This document shows positions 7,970 to 16,824 of a DNA stretch of 64,000 bases, in pieces; position 1 is the stretch's first letter, and each line of letters begins with the position of its first letter. The stretch spans positions 12,113 to 76,112 of the forward strand of contig JAFABI010000022.1 of the NCBI GenBank assembly GCA_023426125.1, written 5' to 3'. The stretch is from Bacillota bacterium (GTDB lineage: Bacteria; Bacillota; Clostridia; Acetivibrionales; DTU013). The position numbers and the translations under genes are program-made. The notes under the pieces are model-generated. The model did no database searches. It had not been told where the DNA came from and was given only the letters and a program-made list of their open reading frames with translations.

Positions 7970-9778
7970 ATGGGAATACTTCGGCGCATCCGCATGTTCA
8001 TACGCAAGTTTTATCCGCGTGGAATGGTAAACAAGCTTTTTGCCATGATTTGCGGGATCGGGCTATTTCTGACAATTTCCCTTGTAAATATCGTTACCGG
8101 CATATCCGGGAACCTTCTTTACCAGGATACCAGGAACCTTCTTGACAACCAGGCGAAGCAAACGGTCAATGTGTTTGACCAGTACATGGAGATCCTTGAA
8201 AACACGGTAATGACCGCCAGCCGGCAGGACAGCATACAGTCCCTGATCGAAGGCAACTCCACCGGATACGAGTCCTATGTTGTCTACCGGGATGCCTATG
8301 CCTATTTGAAAAGCATTCATGAATTCTATGACTGGATTAATATTTATGTGGTGGTAAAGAACAAGAGCTACATCATGTCGTCAAACCCGGCGGATGTGAC
8401 CAGCGATTACAATCAAAAGGGAGTAACCGGAGCAGGCTGGTATAAACAACTGGAGGAAAGCGTAAGGGGGAACTTCATCCTGTCGGATTTCGTCTCGCCG
8501 GCTTCTCCTTCCAGGCAGCAATTTGCATACGCTCTGAAGATACGGAACATATACAATTGGAACACGCAGGGGTACATCATTGCTACCATCGACAAGACCG
8601 TGCTCAATGAACTGCTGAAAGGCACCAACTTCGAAAAAAACGGATTCATGCTGGTTTTAACGGAAGACGGAAAAGTGGCCTACAATTCGGATTCCACAAT
8701 TTTTGAAAGCGACTTTTCTCTTGAGGAAATCATCGACAGGTCCAAGGGAAGCGGCAGCTATGTCCTGGGGAGCAACAGGGATTATTATTATTTTCCGTGG
8801 AAATCACAAAAATCAGGTTGGGATTTTATCGCCTTTGCCGATAAGGAATATGCAAAAACCCATATCTTGAGCTATCAGATCCTGGTATTGATTGTTGCCG
8901 CCGTGATCCTGTTCCTTTTGATCGTGATAGCTCGTTTCAGCGCAAAGGCGTATATAAAGCCGGTCAAGCGTCTTATAAAGTTTATCCATGAGGTGGAGAA
9001 AAAGGAGTTTGCCGGGCAGATCGACCTGAAGCTGGAGGATGAGATGGGTGACCTGATCCATTCCTTTAACTCCATGATCGCCTCGGTCAGGCAAAATCAG
9101 GTGCTGAGGAAAAGAGCCGAGATGGATGCACTGCAAAAGCAGATAAACCCGCATTTTCTTTTTAACACGTTCCAATCGGTGAAAGCGCTGGCGCAACAGA
9201 ACGACACCCACGGTGTCATTACCATGATCGAAAAGCTCAGCGACATGTTTCATTACAATATGAGCCGGAGCAGAAATCCGATGACCGAGATACGGAACGA
9301 AGTGCAGCACATACGGAATTACCTGGATATCCAGCGGGTGCGGTTCGGAAACCGGATGGAAGTAACCTATGACATTGACGACAAAATCCTTTCCTATTGG
9401 ACGCTGCGCTTTATTCTCCAACCCATCGTGGAAAATTCCATCAGCCACAGCATGGAAATGCTGAAGGGAGGGTTCAGTCTGGATATCCGCGGCGGATTTG
9501 ACGGCGGGGACATCCTTTTTGTGATCCGCGACAACGGCGCGGGAATCCCTGCGGAAAGGCTCGAACTGCTGAAGGAATATATTTATGACAGGGAAAATGC
9601 AATCACCGCCGATGATTTCGGCATCGGCCTGAAAAACATCCAGGAGAGGCTTTACCTGCAATATGGAGAAGGATATGGACTTACGATCCTGAGTGCTTTT
9701 GGAGAATACACGGAAATCCGGATTAAAATTGCAAAGTATACTACAGCGGAAACCACGAATTTATCCTTGGAAAAATAA
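7970..9778 (+). CDS. YesM-type sensor histidine kinase
   Basis: A 602-residue membrane kinase. A first transmembrane helix (about residues 25-48) precedes a large extracytoplasmic sensor region, then a second helix (about 305-325, YQILVLIVAAVILFLLIVI), a HAMP segment, a His_kinase domain with QINPHFLFNTFQ (phosphoacceptor histidine near residue 395) and an ATPase domain with QPIVENSISHS, IRDNGAGIP and GIGLKNIQERL. It pairs with the response regulator at 9881 and should sense a sugar, perhaps through the binding protein encoded at 12629, and control the importer and alpha-galactosidase. The last codons and the stop lie inside a palindromic element (9739-9855), so its C-terminal tail is probably not ancestral. 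Confidence 0.92.
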   Translation: MGILRRIRMFIRKFYPRGMVNKLFAMICGIGLFLTISLVNIVTGISGNLLYQDTRNLLDNQAKQTVNVFDQYMEILENTVMTASRQDSIQSLIEGNSTGYESYVVYRDAYAYLKSIHEFYDWINIYVVVKNKSYIMSSNPADVTSDYNQKGVTGAGWYKQLEESVRGNFILSDFVSPASPSRQQFAYALKIRNIYNWNTQGYIIATIDKTVLNELLKGTNFEKNGFMLVLTEDGKVAYNSDSTIFESDFSLEEIIDRSKGSGSYVLGSNRDYYYFPWKSQKSGWDFIAFADKEYAKTHILSYQILVLIVAAVILFLLIVIARFSAKAYIKPVKRLIKFIHEVEKKEFAGQIDLKLEDEMGDLIHSFNSMIASVRQNQVLRKRAEMDALQKQINPHFLFNTFQSVKALAQQNDTHGVITMIEKLSDMFHYNMSRSRNPMTEIRNEVQHIRNYLDIQRVRFGNRMEVTYDIDDKILSYWTLRFILQPIVENSISHSMEMLKGGFSLDIRGGFDGGDILFVIRDNGAGIPAERLELLKEYIYDRENAITADDFGIGLKNIQERLYLQYGEGYGLTILSAFGEYTEIRIKIAKYTTAETTNLSLEK

Positions 9779-9855
9779 CGCGTTAATGCGTTCGCGATTA
9801 TTTTTCCAAGGCGAATGAATGCCGACAAAATAATGAGGTTTTCGCTGTTGTAGTA
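9739..9855. repeat. 117-bp nested palindromic insertion
   Basis: Outer arms TACTACAGCGGAAACC and GGTTTTCGCTGTTGTAGTA enclose a perfect 14-bp inner pair, CCTTGGAAAAATAA (9765-9778) and TTATTTTTCCAAGG (9798-9811). The kinase stop codon TAA lies at the end of the inner left arm, so the element supplies the last residues of the kinase. The response regulator's binding site GAGGAGG comes just after the right end. The form is that of a MITE, and in RNA it would fold into one long hairpin between the two genes. Confidence 0.6.
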
Positions 9856-9880
9856 TCTGTAAAGAGGAGGCAATGAGATA

Positions 9881-10585
9881 ATGCTGACCGTATTGATCGT
9901 CGATGATGAACCTCTGGTTCGCAGCAGCATCCGGTACACGCTGCAGGAAATCCGCATCAAAACCGCCGTTGTCGGGGAAGCGGAAAACGGCGAGGATGCC
10001 CTGGAAGCCTACAGAAGGCTTTTGCCCGATGTGGTGATTACCGATATTAAGATGCCGGGGATGAACGGACTGGAATTTATTGAAGAAGTGCGGAAAATCG
10101 ACCGTGTTACCCAGTTTATCGTCATAAGCGGATACAGTGAGTTTGATTATGCGCGACAAGCCATGAAAAACGGAGTCGATAATTACATCCTCAAACCGGT
10201 GAAAAGCGAGGAGCTTGAAGAAGCTTTAAAGCAGTGCGCATTGCAGATGGAGGGTAAATACGTGGAATTGCTTCCTGAAAGCGAGCAGATGATACAGTAC
10301 ATCGAAAAGCACTTTGCATCCCCCCTGACACTGGACTCTCTGGCTGAAAGGTTCAACTTCAGCCCGAAATATATCTCCACCCTGGTCAAGAACAAGCTGG
10401 GCTGCGGCTTCACCGACTACCTGACTTCCTTAAGGATAAAAAAAGCCGTGGAGCTTATGACCAAAACCAACCAGAGTATAAAATCCATTGCCCTTTCCGT
10501 GGGATATGAAGACCAGCATTATTTCGACCGGATCTTCAAGAAAAAGACCGGGAAAACCCCTTCTCAATTCAGGGAAGAGCTGTGA
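9881..10585 (+). CDS. YesN-type response regulator, AraC output
   Basis: A compact 234-residue regulator: receiver domain (VLIVDDEP acidic pocket, phosphoacceptor Asp55 in VVITDIKMPG, conserved Lys in YILKPV), a short linker and a C-terminal AraC double helix-turn-helix ending with the signature YEDQHYFDRIFKKKTGKTPSQFR. Most YesN proteins are longer, so this is a short form without an inserted middle domain. It should be phosphorylated by the kinase at 7970 and activate the importer operon that begins at 10732. Confidence 0.92.
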   Translation: MLTVLIVDDEPLVRSSIRYTLQEIRIKTAVVGEAENGEDALEAYRRLLPDVVITDIKMPGMNGLEFIEEVRKIDRVTQFIVISGYSEFDYARQAMKNGVDNYILKPVKSEELEEALKQCALQMEGKYVELLPESEQMIQYIEKHFASPLTLDSLAERFNFSPKYISTLVKNKLGCGFTDYLTSLRIKKAVELMTKTNQSIKSIALSVGYEDQHYFDRIFKKKTGKTPSQFREEL

Positions 10586-10731
10586 TATCCCGGCATTTAT
10601 AGAAAATGTGGAGATTATCCACATGCTTCGTCCTATTGTCCAGTTACAACCGGAGCAAACCATGGTATAGTTTATACAGGAAGTTACACCTGCTTTTCTG
10701 TTTTTATAGGAAAGAAAGGAAGCGTGGCCTG

Positions 10732-11664
10732 ATGAAAAAAATGTTGCTTTCCGTGGAAAAAAGACAATTAATGAAAAAGTACCGGCTGCTTTATCTGTTT
10801 CTGGTGCCGGGGGCAGTGGTGCTGTTTTTATTTGCCTATTTGCCCATGGGAGGCCTGATCATGGTATTTCAGCAATATGACCCCGTGTCGGGATTTCTTG
10901 GAAGTCCCTGGGCCGGATTTGAAAATTATGAGCGTGTTTTAAGTTCACCTACCTTTGCCCGCGCCTTGCGTAATACGCTGGTTATCAGCGGTTTGAAACT
11001 GCTGATCGAATTTCCCATGCCCATCATTTTTGCATTGATGCTCAATGAGCTGCGCCGCAAGCGCTTTAAAAAAGTAGTTCAGACTATCACCTATATACCG
11101 AATTTCGTCTCCTGGGTCATTGTTTCCGGCATATGGTACAGCATTCTTTCCAGCGGCGGTGTTGTCAACCAGGTGCTGATGAACCTGGGCGTCATTGATG
11201 AATCCATCCTGTTTATGCAGCAAAAAAATCTCTTTTACCTTATCATCATTTTTACGGACATATGGAAAACGTTGGGGTATAGTACCATATTTTATATAGC
11301 TGCTATGGCAACGGTGCCTGCTGAAAATTATGAAGCTGCCATGATTGATGGCGCAGGAAAATGGAAGCAGGCTGTCCACATCACGCTGCCTTCCATCACT
11401 GGGACCATAGCCCTGCTGTTTATCATGCAGGTCGCCGGAATTTTAAACGCAGGCTTCGACCAGATGTGGACAATGGGCAACCTCGCTGTAAGGGAAATAG
11501 CGGATATTCTTGACACTGCCGTGCTTCGCACGTTGACCAGCGGTTCCATCAACGATCTTTCCACCAGTGCGGCGCTGGGCATGTTTAAATCGGTGGTGGG
11601 ACTTGCTTTATTCATCATCACGAATTTCATTTCCAAGAAATTAATCAACGAATCCATCGTATAG
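10732..11664 (+). CDS. ABC sugar permease, LplB/YteP-type
   Basis: A 310-residue CUT1 permease of the subgroup found with YesM/YesN systems. It has a short basic N-terminus, six membrane segments (first LLYLFLVPGAVVLFLFAYLP), and the EAA loop ENYEAAMIDGAGKWKQAVHI. The chosen ATG has AAAGGAAG upstream; the frame is open further 5' but that part is not protein-like. The two following genes complete the transporter; there is no ATPase gene. Confidence 0.9.
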   Translation: MKKMLLSVEKRQLMKKYRLLYLFLVPGAVVLFLFAYLPMGGLIMVFQQYDPVSGFLGSPWAGFENYERVLSSPTFARALRNTLVISGLKLLIEFPMPIIFALMLNELRRKRFKKVVQTITYIPNFVSWVIVSGIWYSILSSGGVVNQVLMNLGVIDESILFMQQKNLFYLIIIFTDIWKTLGYSTIFYIAAMATVPAENYEAAMIDGAGKWKQAVHITLPSITGTIALLFIMQVAGILNAGFDQMWTMGNLAVREIADILDTAVLRTLTSGSINDLSTSAALGMFKSVVGLALFIITNFISKKLINESIV

Positions 11665-11675
11665 GGGGTGATCGC

Positions 11676-12572
11676 ATGAAAATGAGTACGGGGGAAAGAA
11701 CTTTCGAGGTATTCAATATTGCAGTGATGACATTGTTTGCCATTATCTGCATTTACCCTTTCATCTATGTCATCGCCCTATCCTTCAACGATGGTATGGA
11801 TGCCATGAAGGGCGGAATCTATTTCTTTCCGAGGCAGTTCACGCTGGAGAATTACACCAAGCTCTTCGGAGATGAAAGGATTGCAGGGAGCTTTTTCATT
11901 TCCGTTTTCCGTACGGTACTGGTTTCCATCCTGGGAACGCTGGTAAACGCTTTATTTGCCTATGGCATAAGCAAATCGGATATGCCGTTTCGGAAAGTGT
12001 TCAACTGGATGATTGTCATCCCCATGTATTTTGGCGGAGGAATCATACCGTATTTCCTGATATGCAAGACTCTGCACCTGACCAACAATGTCCTGGTCTA
12101 TGTTATTCCGTGGCTGGCGACGCCCTTTTACATCATGCTGCTGCGCATCAGCATCAAGGAACTGCCCGATTCGCTGGAAGAAAGCGCGCATCTGGATGGG
12201 GCAAGCTATTGGGTTATCTTTTTGCGTATCGTCCTGCCTCTGGTCAAGCCGGCTCTGGCCACCGTAATCCTGCTTGCGGGAATCACCCAATGGAATGACT
12301 GGATGGACGGCACCATCATGGTAAGCAATTCAAAGCTCTGGCCCATGCAGACCCTTCTTTTGAGCATCCTCCAGGGAGCGGACATGATGAGCTTTTTCAA
12401 GGATAAAAACCTTTCCACTGCCGGCGGCGCAATGGCAAGGAAGATCAGTATCACCCCCGAGTCGCTCAAAATGGCGATGCTGGTTATTACCGTCGTCCCC
12501 ATCTTCATGATTTATCCCTTTGCCCAGAAATATTTCATCAAGGGGATCATGATCGGATCGATAAAAGGCTGA
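11676..12572 (+). CDS. ABC sugar permease, LplC/YtcP-type
   Basis: A 298-residue partner permease with six membrane segments and the EAA loop DSLEESAHLDGASYWVIF. It ends with the family's typical FIKGIMIGSIKG. Eleven bases separate it from the upstream permease and AGGGGGTG precedes the ATG, so the two should be co-translated. The importer probably moves oligosaccharides that the alpha-galactosidase at 14662 then trims. Confidence 0.9.
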   Translation: MKMSTGERTFEVFNIAVMTLFAIICIYPFIYVIALSFNDGMDAMKGGIYFFPRQFTLENYTKLFGDERIAGSFFISVFRTVLVSILGTLVNALFAYGISKSDMPFRKVFNWMIVIPMYFGGGIIPYFLICKTLHLTNNVLVYVIPWLATPFYIMLLRISIKELPDSLEESAHLDGASYWVIFLRIVLPLVKPALATVILLAGITQWNDWMDGTIMVSNSKLWPMQTLLLSILQGADMMSFFKDKNLSTAGGAMARKISITPESLKMAMLVITVVPIFMIYPFAQKYFIKGIMIGSIKG

Positions 12573-12628
12573 TGCGTATGCATGGTTTTTTATAAAGTAA
12601 AAGAAAATATAAAAAAGGAAGGATGAGA

Positions 12629-14353
12629 ATGTTAATGAACAAAAAGTTTATGCGTTTTCTTGCCGTACTGACCGTTATGGTACTGACCGTCGGCCTGCTG
12701 GCGGCATGCGGCGGCGAAAGCAAAGAGGGGCCTTCGTCTTCGGGCACAACGGCCGCCGGTTCGGACAATGCGCCTGCATTGGCTTCGCAATGGGCTGAGT
12801 TTTCTAAGCACCATGCTGCCAAGGTGACCTGGTTTGAGCAGGGATGGACAGGCATGGAAAAGGACAAGGATGTGATAACTCCCGAAATTGAGAAGCGTAC
12901 CAATCTCAACATGGAGTATATCCCCATGACAGTGCCTACAGGGGATGATTATAACCAAAAGCTTAACCTGATGGTAGCATCCAATGAAGTCCCCGATGTT
13001 TTCTTCGGCGGAAACGATGCCTATACCCGCACGATTTACGAAAAACTCGGGACCAGCGGGAAAATCTGGGACATTTCCCAGATCATCAAGGATTATGACA
13101 ACCTGTATAAGCTGGTGTACCCTGAACTGAACCTTTTTAAAACCAAGGATAACAAGAACTACTTCATACCCACCCAGACCGGGCGCGGCAATGAAGTGCT
13201 GAATGAGCCTCCTCACGGCACCTATGTACGGAAGGATTTCCTGGAAAAGCTGGGGATGGACTATCCCGGTACGCCCGAAGAGTTTAAGGAATATCTCCGT
13301 CGCTGCAAGGCGGAAATCAAAGTAAACGGCCAACCGGTCAACGGCTTTGTCCTGGGTGAAAACCTTTCGGGGCTGGAGCATCTTTATGAAGCTTTCTTCC
13401 CGCTCATCGGCGACCATGAAAGCTATACCCTTCCCTTTGATTACAAGGACAATTATAAAGTGAAAAATTATTTATACACCGACAGCCCCGAGCTTATGCA
13501 GGCTGCCAAGTATGTATACAGCCTTGCCGCGGAAGGCCTTTTTGACAGGGAAGTCCTTACCATAAAGCAGGCGCAGGTGCAGGAAAAGGCTTCTTCAGGG
13601 ATGGCTTCGGCAATATCGGCCGCGTGGTGGGACATGAACACTTACAGCGACAATGCTAAACAGATCGTACCTGAACTGATGTATGTAGCACCGCCCGAAT
13701 TGTACAATTCCGAAGAAATCGCCGCCAGCCGCAACAGGGATTGGACCAACTGGGTCGGCAGCTGGTCGTCGGTGATCTTCAACAAGGATAAAATTGATGA
13801 GGAGACTCTCCATCATTTCCTGGCAGTGATGGATTATATGGCAACAGAGGAAGGCCAGCTTCTTGTGCAGGCGGGCATTGAAGGCGTAACCTTCGAATGG
13901 AATGCCGACGGAAAATATGAGTACACGCAGGATTTTAAAGACAAGACCAATAACCTGGACTGGAATAAATCGGCCGCCTATGGTGTTCAGTATTATTCCC
14001 AGTTGGTGTTCAACGTACCTGTAATAAAAGATAAGCAAACAGCTCCTCCGAGCCTGCTGAGGGAGGATAACAAACTGGGCTGGGAAAACCGTAAAGAGGT
14101 CCGCGACCACTACAAAGCGGATATGGAGCCTCCCAAGGATTACTATTTTGTTCCCGGCGAGGTGGAATCGCAGAAATTCACCGCCATCAAGGATGCAAGG
14201 CTGGAGTTCTGGGCAAAGGTCCTGGCGGCCAAATCCGAAGCTGAAGTGGAAAAGGTTGTTACCGAATGGGGACAGACCTGCAAAAACATGGGCATCGATG
14301 AAATCGTCGCTGAGCGACAAGCATACATTGACAATTTTACTGTAACCCAATAA
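12629..14353 (+). CDS. ABC importer solute-binding lipoprotein, LplA/YtcQ-type
   Basis: A large binding protein of about 574 residues, the usual size for the group that works with LplB/LplC permeases. The signal peptide ends in a lipobox GLLAAC, followed by a Gly/Ser/Thr linker. ATG at 12629 has the best spacing to AAGGAAGG; ATGs at 12623 and 12635 are alternatives. The mature domain has many aromatic residues (EWNADGKYEYTQDF, DYYFVPGEVE), consistent with carbohydrate stacking. It is the third gene of the importer operon. Confidence 0.9.
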   Translation: MLMNKKFMRFLAVLTVMVLTVGLLAACGGESKEGPSSSGTTAAGSDNAPALASQWAEFSKHHAAKVTWFEQGWTGMEKDKDVITPEIEKRTNLNMEYIPMTVPTGDDYNQKLNLMVASNEVPDVFFGGNDAYTRTIYEKLGTSGKIWDISQIIKDYDNLYKLVYPELNLFKTKDNKNYFIPTQTGRGNEVLNEPPHGTYVRKDFLEKLGMDYPGTPEEFKEYLRRCKAEIKVNGQPVNGFVLGENLSGLEHLYEAFFPLIGDHESYTLPFDYKDNYKVKNYLYTDSPELMQAAKYVYSLAAEGLFDREVLTIKQAQVQEKASSGMASAISAAWWDMNTYSDNAKQIVPELMYVAPPELYNSEEIAASRNRDWTNWVGSWSSVIFNKDKIDEETLHHFLAVMDYMATEEGQLLVQAGIEGVTFEWNADGKYEYTQDFKDKTNNLDWNKSAAYGVQYYSQLVFNVPVIKDKQTAPPSLLREDNKLGWENRKEVRDHYKADMEPPKDYYFVPGEVESQKFTAIKDARLEFWAKVLAAKSEAEVEKVVTEWGQTCKNMGIDEIVAERQAYIDNFTVTQ

Positions 14354-14465
14354 TGCTTCGTAGCCTGTTGTACTAGTTGAGGATTTATCTAGAGGCGTTA
14401 AAATGCCACTGCTGAATATGGCATTGGCATGGAAGTAGCAGGGGGCCATTGACCGTCCGGTATTC

Positions 14466-14643
14466 AATGAAGGGGCGGCCAATGGCCGTCTTCCTGTGAT
14501 AGCGGGTTTGGGACGCTTCTTGACTTGCGCGGGAGCGCAGATGCGCTATGCGTGCCCCTGCTCTCTCAGATGTGCCGCTGTGTGGCATGATGCGACAGGG
14601 GAGGGTTCTCTGGCGCATGTGCGTTCGTGTGTTTTGACCCCAA
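14466..14643. repeat. REP-like intergenic repeat, copy A
   Basis: This stretch before the alpha-galactosidase gene shares its order of motifs with 16682-16808: AGGGGCGGC with ATGGCC, then a GCGC-rich hairpin ending GCCCCTGC, then TGTGCC-CTG and TTTTGACC close to the next gene's binding site. Ends AGGGGCG and GCCCCTG are inverted. The copies are diverged. The gap 14354-14661 holds nothing else recognisable. Confidence 0.5.
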
Positions 14644-14661
14644 TATTATGATGAAAGGAAG

Positions 14662-16584
14662 ATGGATGTGAAGCCGGTTTATAGGATACGATACGGAGAG
14701 AAGGATTACCTGCATCAATTGGCTGCGCATACGACTGAAAAGATTGGCAGCTGCACCGCAAAGGATCAGTATATGCGGTTTCTGGATTATCGCGCAAATC
14801 TCCGCGTAGAGCTTACCGCCCTCCGGGACACGGAGCTTGCGGTGACCAAATACACAGCAGTCTTTTATAATGACACAAGCGAGCCCGTCAGGCTTTATCA
14901 GTTCGATGCAGGTATCACGATAGCGGGAGAGGACTTGAATCTCCAATATTTTACTTCGGACTGGGGCTCGGAGTTTTATCCCCATGAACAGAAAATAGAT
15001 AAGGAATTCTCTTTTGGTTCGGTTTCCGGACGTTCCAGTAAGGGGTTCAGCCCGTGGGCAGGTTTGATAACTCCCGGCGGTTGTTATTCGGCAGCTCTGG
15101 CATGGTCCGGGTGCTGGAATTGTACAGTGACGCCGGAGCAGGGCGGCTTCAGTTTTACCATGGGACTTTCTGCGGAAAAGTTCTATACGGATGTGCTGCC
15201 AGGGGCGCATTTTACCTCTGCATCCATCTACATGGCGAAAGGAACAACCATCGAGGAAGCCTCGCTGGAAATGCGGCGCTATTTCCGAAAGAGGCTGAGC
15301 TTGCTGAATGACGGCGGAACTGCGGATATTCCCCTTGAGTATAATGAATGGTGGCCCTACGAAGACAAGTACATTACGGAAGACATTTACCTGCAGAATG
15401 CAAGGATTGCCAAAGAGCTTGGCTGCCGTTATGCCGTAATGGACGCCGGCTGGTTCGGAGGCAACGAAGACGGACAGGGCTGGTATGAAAAGCGCGGCGA
15501 TTGGAATATCGTCAACAAAAAGGACTTCCCTTCCGGGATGGCGGCCCTCTGCGGCAATGCCGGAAAGCTGGGCATTCGTCCGGGCATCTGGTGTGAAATC
15601 GAGGCGGTGGGTAAGGATGCAAAGCTGAATGAGACCCATGGGCATATCATTGCCAAACGGGACGGAAAATCTCTGGGGTATGTCTGCTTCGGCAGCGAAG
15701 AGGGCAGAGCCTGGGCCATGTCGGTAGTGGATAAGATCCTGGGCGAATACGGCGCCAAATGGATAAAGCTGGATTTCAATCTTGACCCGGCCCCCGGTTG
15801 CAATGTCACAAGCCACGGCCATGGCGAGGAAGACGGTTTGCATGCTCACTACGCCGGATACTACCGTCTGCTGGAGGAGATTCATAAAAAATATCCTGAG
15901 GCAGTCATCGAAAACTGCTCGTCGGGGGGCTTGCGAAATGACATCGAAATGTTGTCGCACACCCACTGGGGCCATCTGAGTGATCCCGACTATACGGAAT
16001 TCCACCTTCAGTGCTTCTGGGGGGCGCTTTCATATCTTCATCAGAGCGCATGCCTTCACTTCAGCTGGTCGGAAGTGCTTCAGGACCACAACCTGGGAAT
16101 TGCAAACCCGATCCATGAAGAACTGGAAAAGTATAAGTTTGATTATTATATACGTTCCGTCCTTATGGGGATTCCCGGGTTCTCATACAGGCTGCCCGAG
16201 ATGCCGGAGTGGTGTAAAAAGAGGCTTGGGGAGCTGTGTGAATTTTATGCGGGAATCTACAAGGAGTATATTCTCAACGGCGACGCACACCGGCTTACAC
16301 CGCAGCCGTTAATGGGAGGAAAGGGCGAGCGTTTTCCGGTATTCCAGTTTAACAATACCCGGGGAGAGACGGTAGTCTTTGCCTTCAGACTTGAAAAAGC
16401 GGTGGAGGAACAAAAGGTATACCCGAGAGGACTGGTTGGAGATGCGCTTTATGAAGTGTCCTATCTGGATGGCGGAGAGACTGTAGTGGCTTTTGGCAGA
16501 GATCTGGAAAGGAATGGGCTGGTTTTCGGGGATTTACCCGAGGAAAGCTCCGAGATCGTCCATATACGCTTCAAAGCCCTTTAA
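14662..16584 (+). CDS. Alpha-galactosidase-like glycoside hydrolase (GH36-type)
   Basis: A 640-residue cytoplasmic protein without signal peptide. The barrel carries KWIKLDFNLDP, whose first aspartate is in the nucleophile position of clan GH-D enzymes, NCSSGG, and HWGHLSDPDYTE, whose aspartate fits the acid/base position. The N-terminal part (about residues 1-210) is beta-rich as in GH36. It should release galactose or a related sugar from alpha-linked oligosaccharides brought in by the importer encoded upstream. GH36 members are usually near 700 residues, so this is a short, divergent member; substrate is inferred. The ATG has GAAAGGAAG upstream. Confidence 0.8.
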   Translation: MDVKPVYRIRYGEKDYLHQLAAHTTEKIGSCTAKDQYMRFLDYRANLRVELTALRDTELAVTKYTAVFYNDTSEPVRLYQFDAGITIAGEDLNLQYFTSDWGSEFYPHEQKIDKEFSFGSVSGRSSKGFSPWAGLITPGGCYSAALAWSGCWNCTVTPEQGGFSFTMGLSAEKFYTDVLPGAHFTSASIYMAKGTTIEEASLEMRRYFRKRLSLLNDGGTADIPLEYNEWWPYEDKYITEDIYLQNARIAKELGCRYAVMDAGWFGGNEDGQGWYEKRGDWNIVNKKDFPSGMAALCGNAGKLGIRPGIWCEIEAVGKDAKLNETHGHIIAKRDGKSLGYVCFGSEEGRAWAMSVVDKILGEYGAKWIKLDFNLDPAPGCNVTSHGHGEEDGLHAHYAGYYRLLEEIHKKYPEAVIENCSSGGLRNDIEMLSHTHWGHLSDPDYTEFHLQCFWGALSYLHQSACLHFSWSEVLQDHNLGIANPIHEELEKYKFDYYIRSVLMGIPGFSYRLPEMPEWCKKRLGELCEFYAGIYKEYILNGDAHRLTPQPLMGGKGERFPVFQFNNTRGETVVFAFRLEKAVEEQKVYPRGLVGDALYEVSYLDGGETVVAFGRDLERNGLVFGDLPEESSEIVHIRFKAL

Positions 16585-16681
16585 GGCAGGATGTAATGGA
16601 TTGCAGCGATAATTTTACCTGTTGTGACGGTTGAATCACGCTGGACTCGGATGCATTGTCATTGGTACGGAAAAAACTTAA

Positions 16682-16808
16682 TGTAGGGGCGGCTATTGGC
16701 CATCCGGCAGCTGTTTGGCGTAAATTGTTTTTGCGGACGCGCAATGCGCCCCTGCACTTTTTCGACGCAGGTGTGCCACTGGGCACAACGGGTTGACTTT
16801 TTTGACCA
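16682..16808. repeat. REP-like intergenic repeat, copy B
   Basis: It begins TGTAGGGGCGGC and contains TATTGGCC, then GCGGACGCGCAATGCGCCCC, then GTGTGCCACTGGGC and TTTTTTGACC close to the next start. The order matches copy A at 14466-14643. The terminal AGGGGCGG and GCGCCCCT are inverted. A related perfect hairpin lies at 29670-29696. Confidence 0.5.
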
Positions 16809-16824
16809 AAGGAAGGTAACGGCG

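Noticed and set aside
12632..13417. 261-residue minus-strand ORF opposite the binding-protein gene
   Set aside because: It mirrors the codons of a well-supported lipoprotein gene and has no recognisable domain or start site.
14365..14384. GTTGTACTAGTTGA shared with 27155-27170 (GTTGTGCTAGTTGA)
   Set aside because: Only 13 of 14 bases match and the flanks do not extend the similarity, so it cannot be called a repeat family.
14566..16005. 479-residue minus-strand ORF antisense to the alpha-galactosidase gene
   Set aside because: Its translation is low in protein-like patterns, and the plus strand has clear catalytic motifs and a good ribosome binding site.
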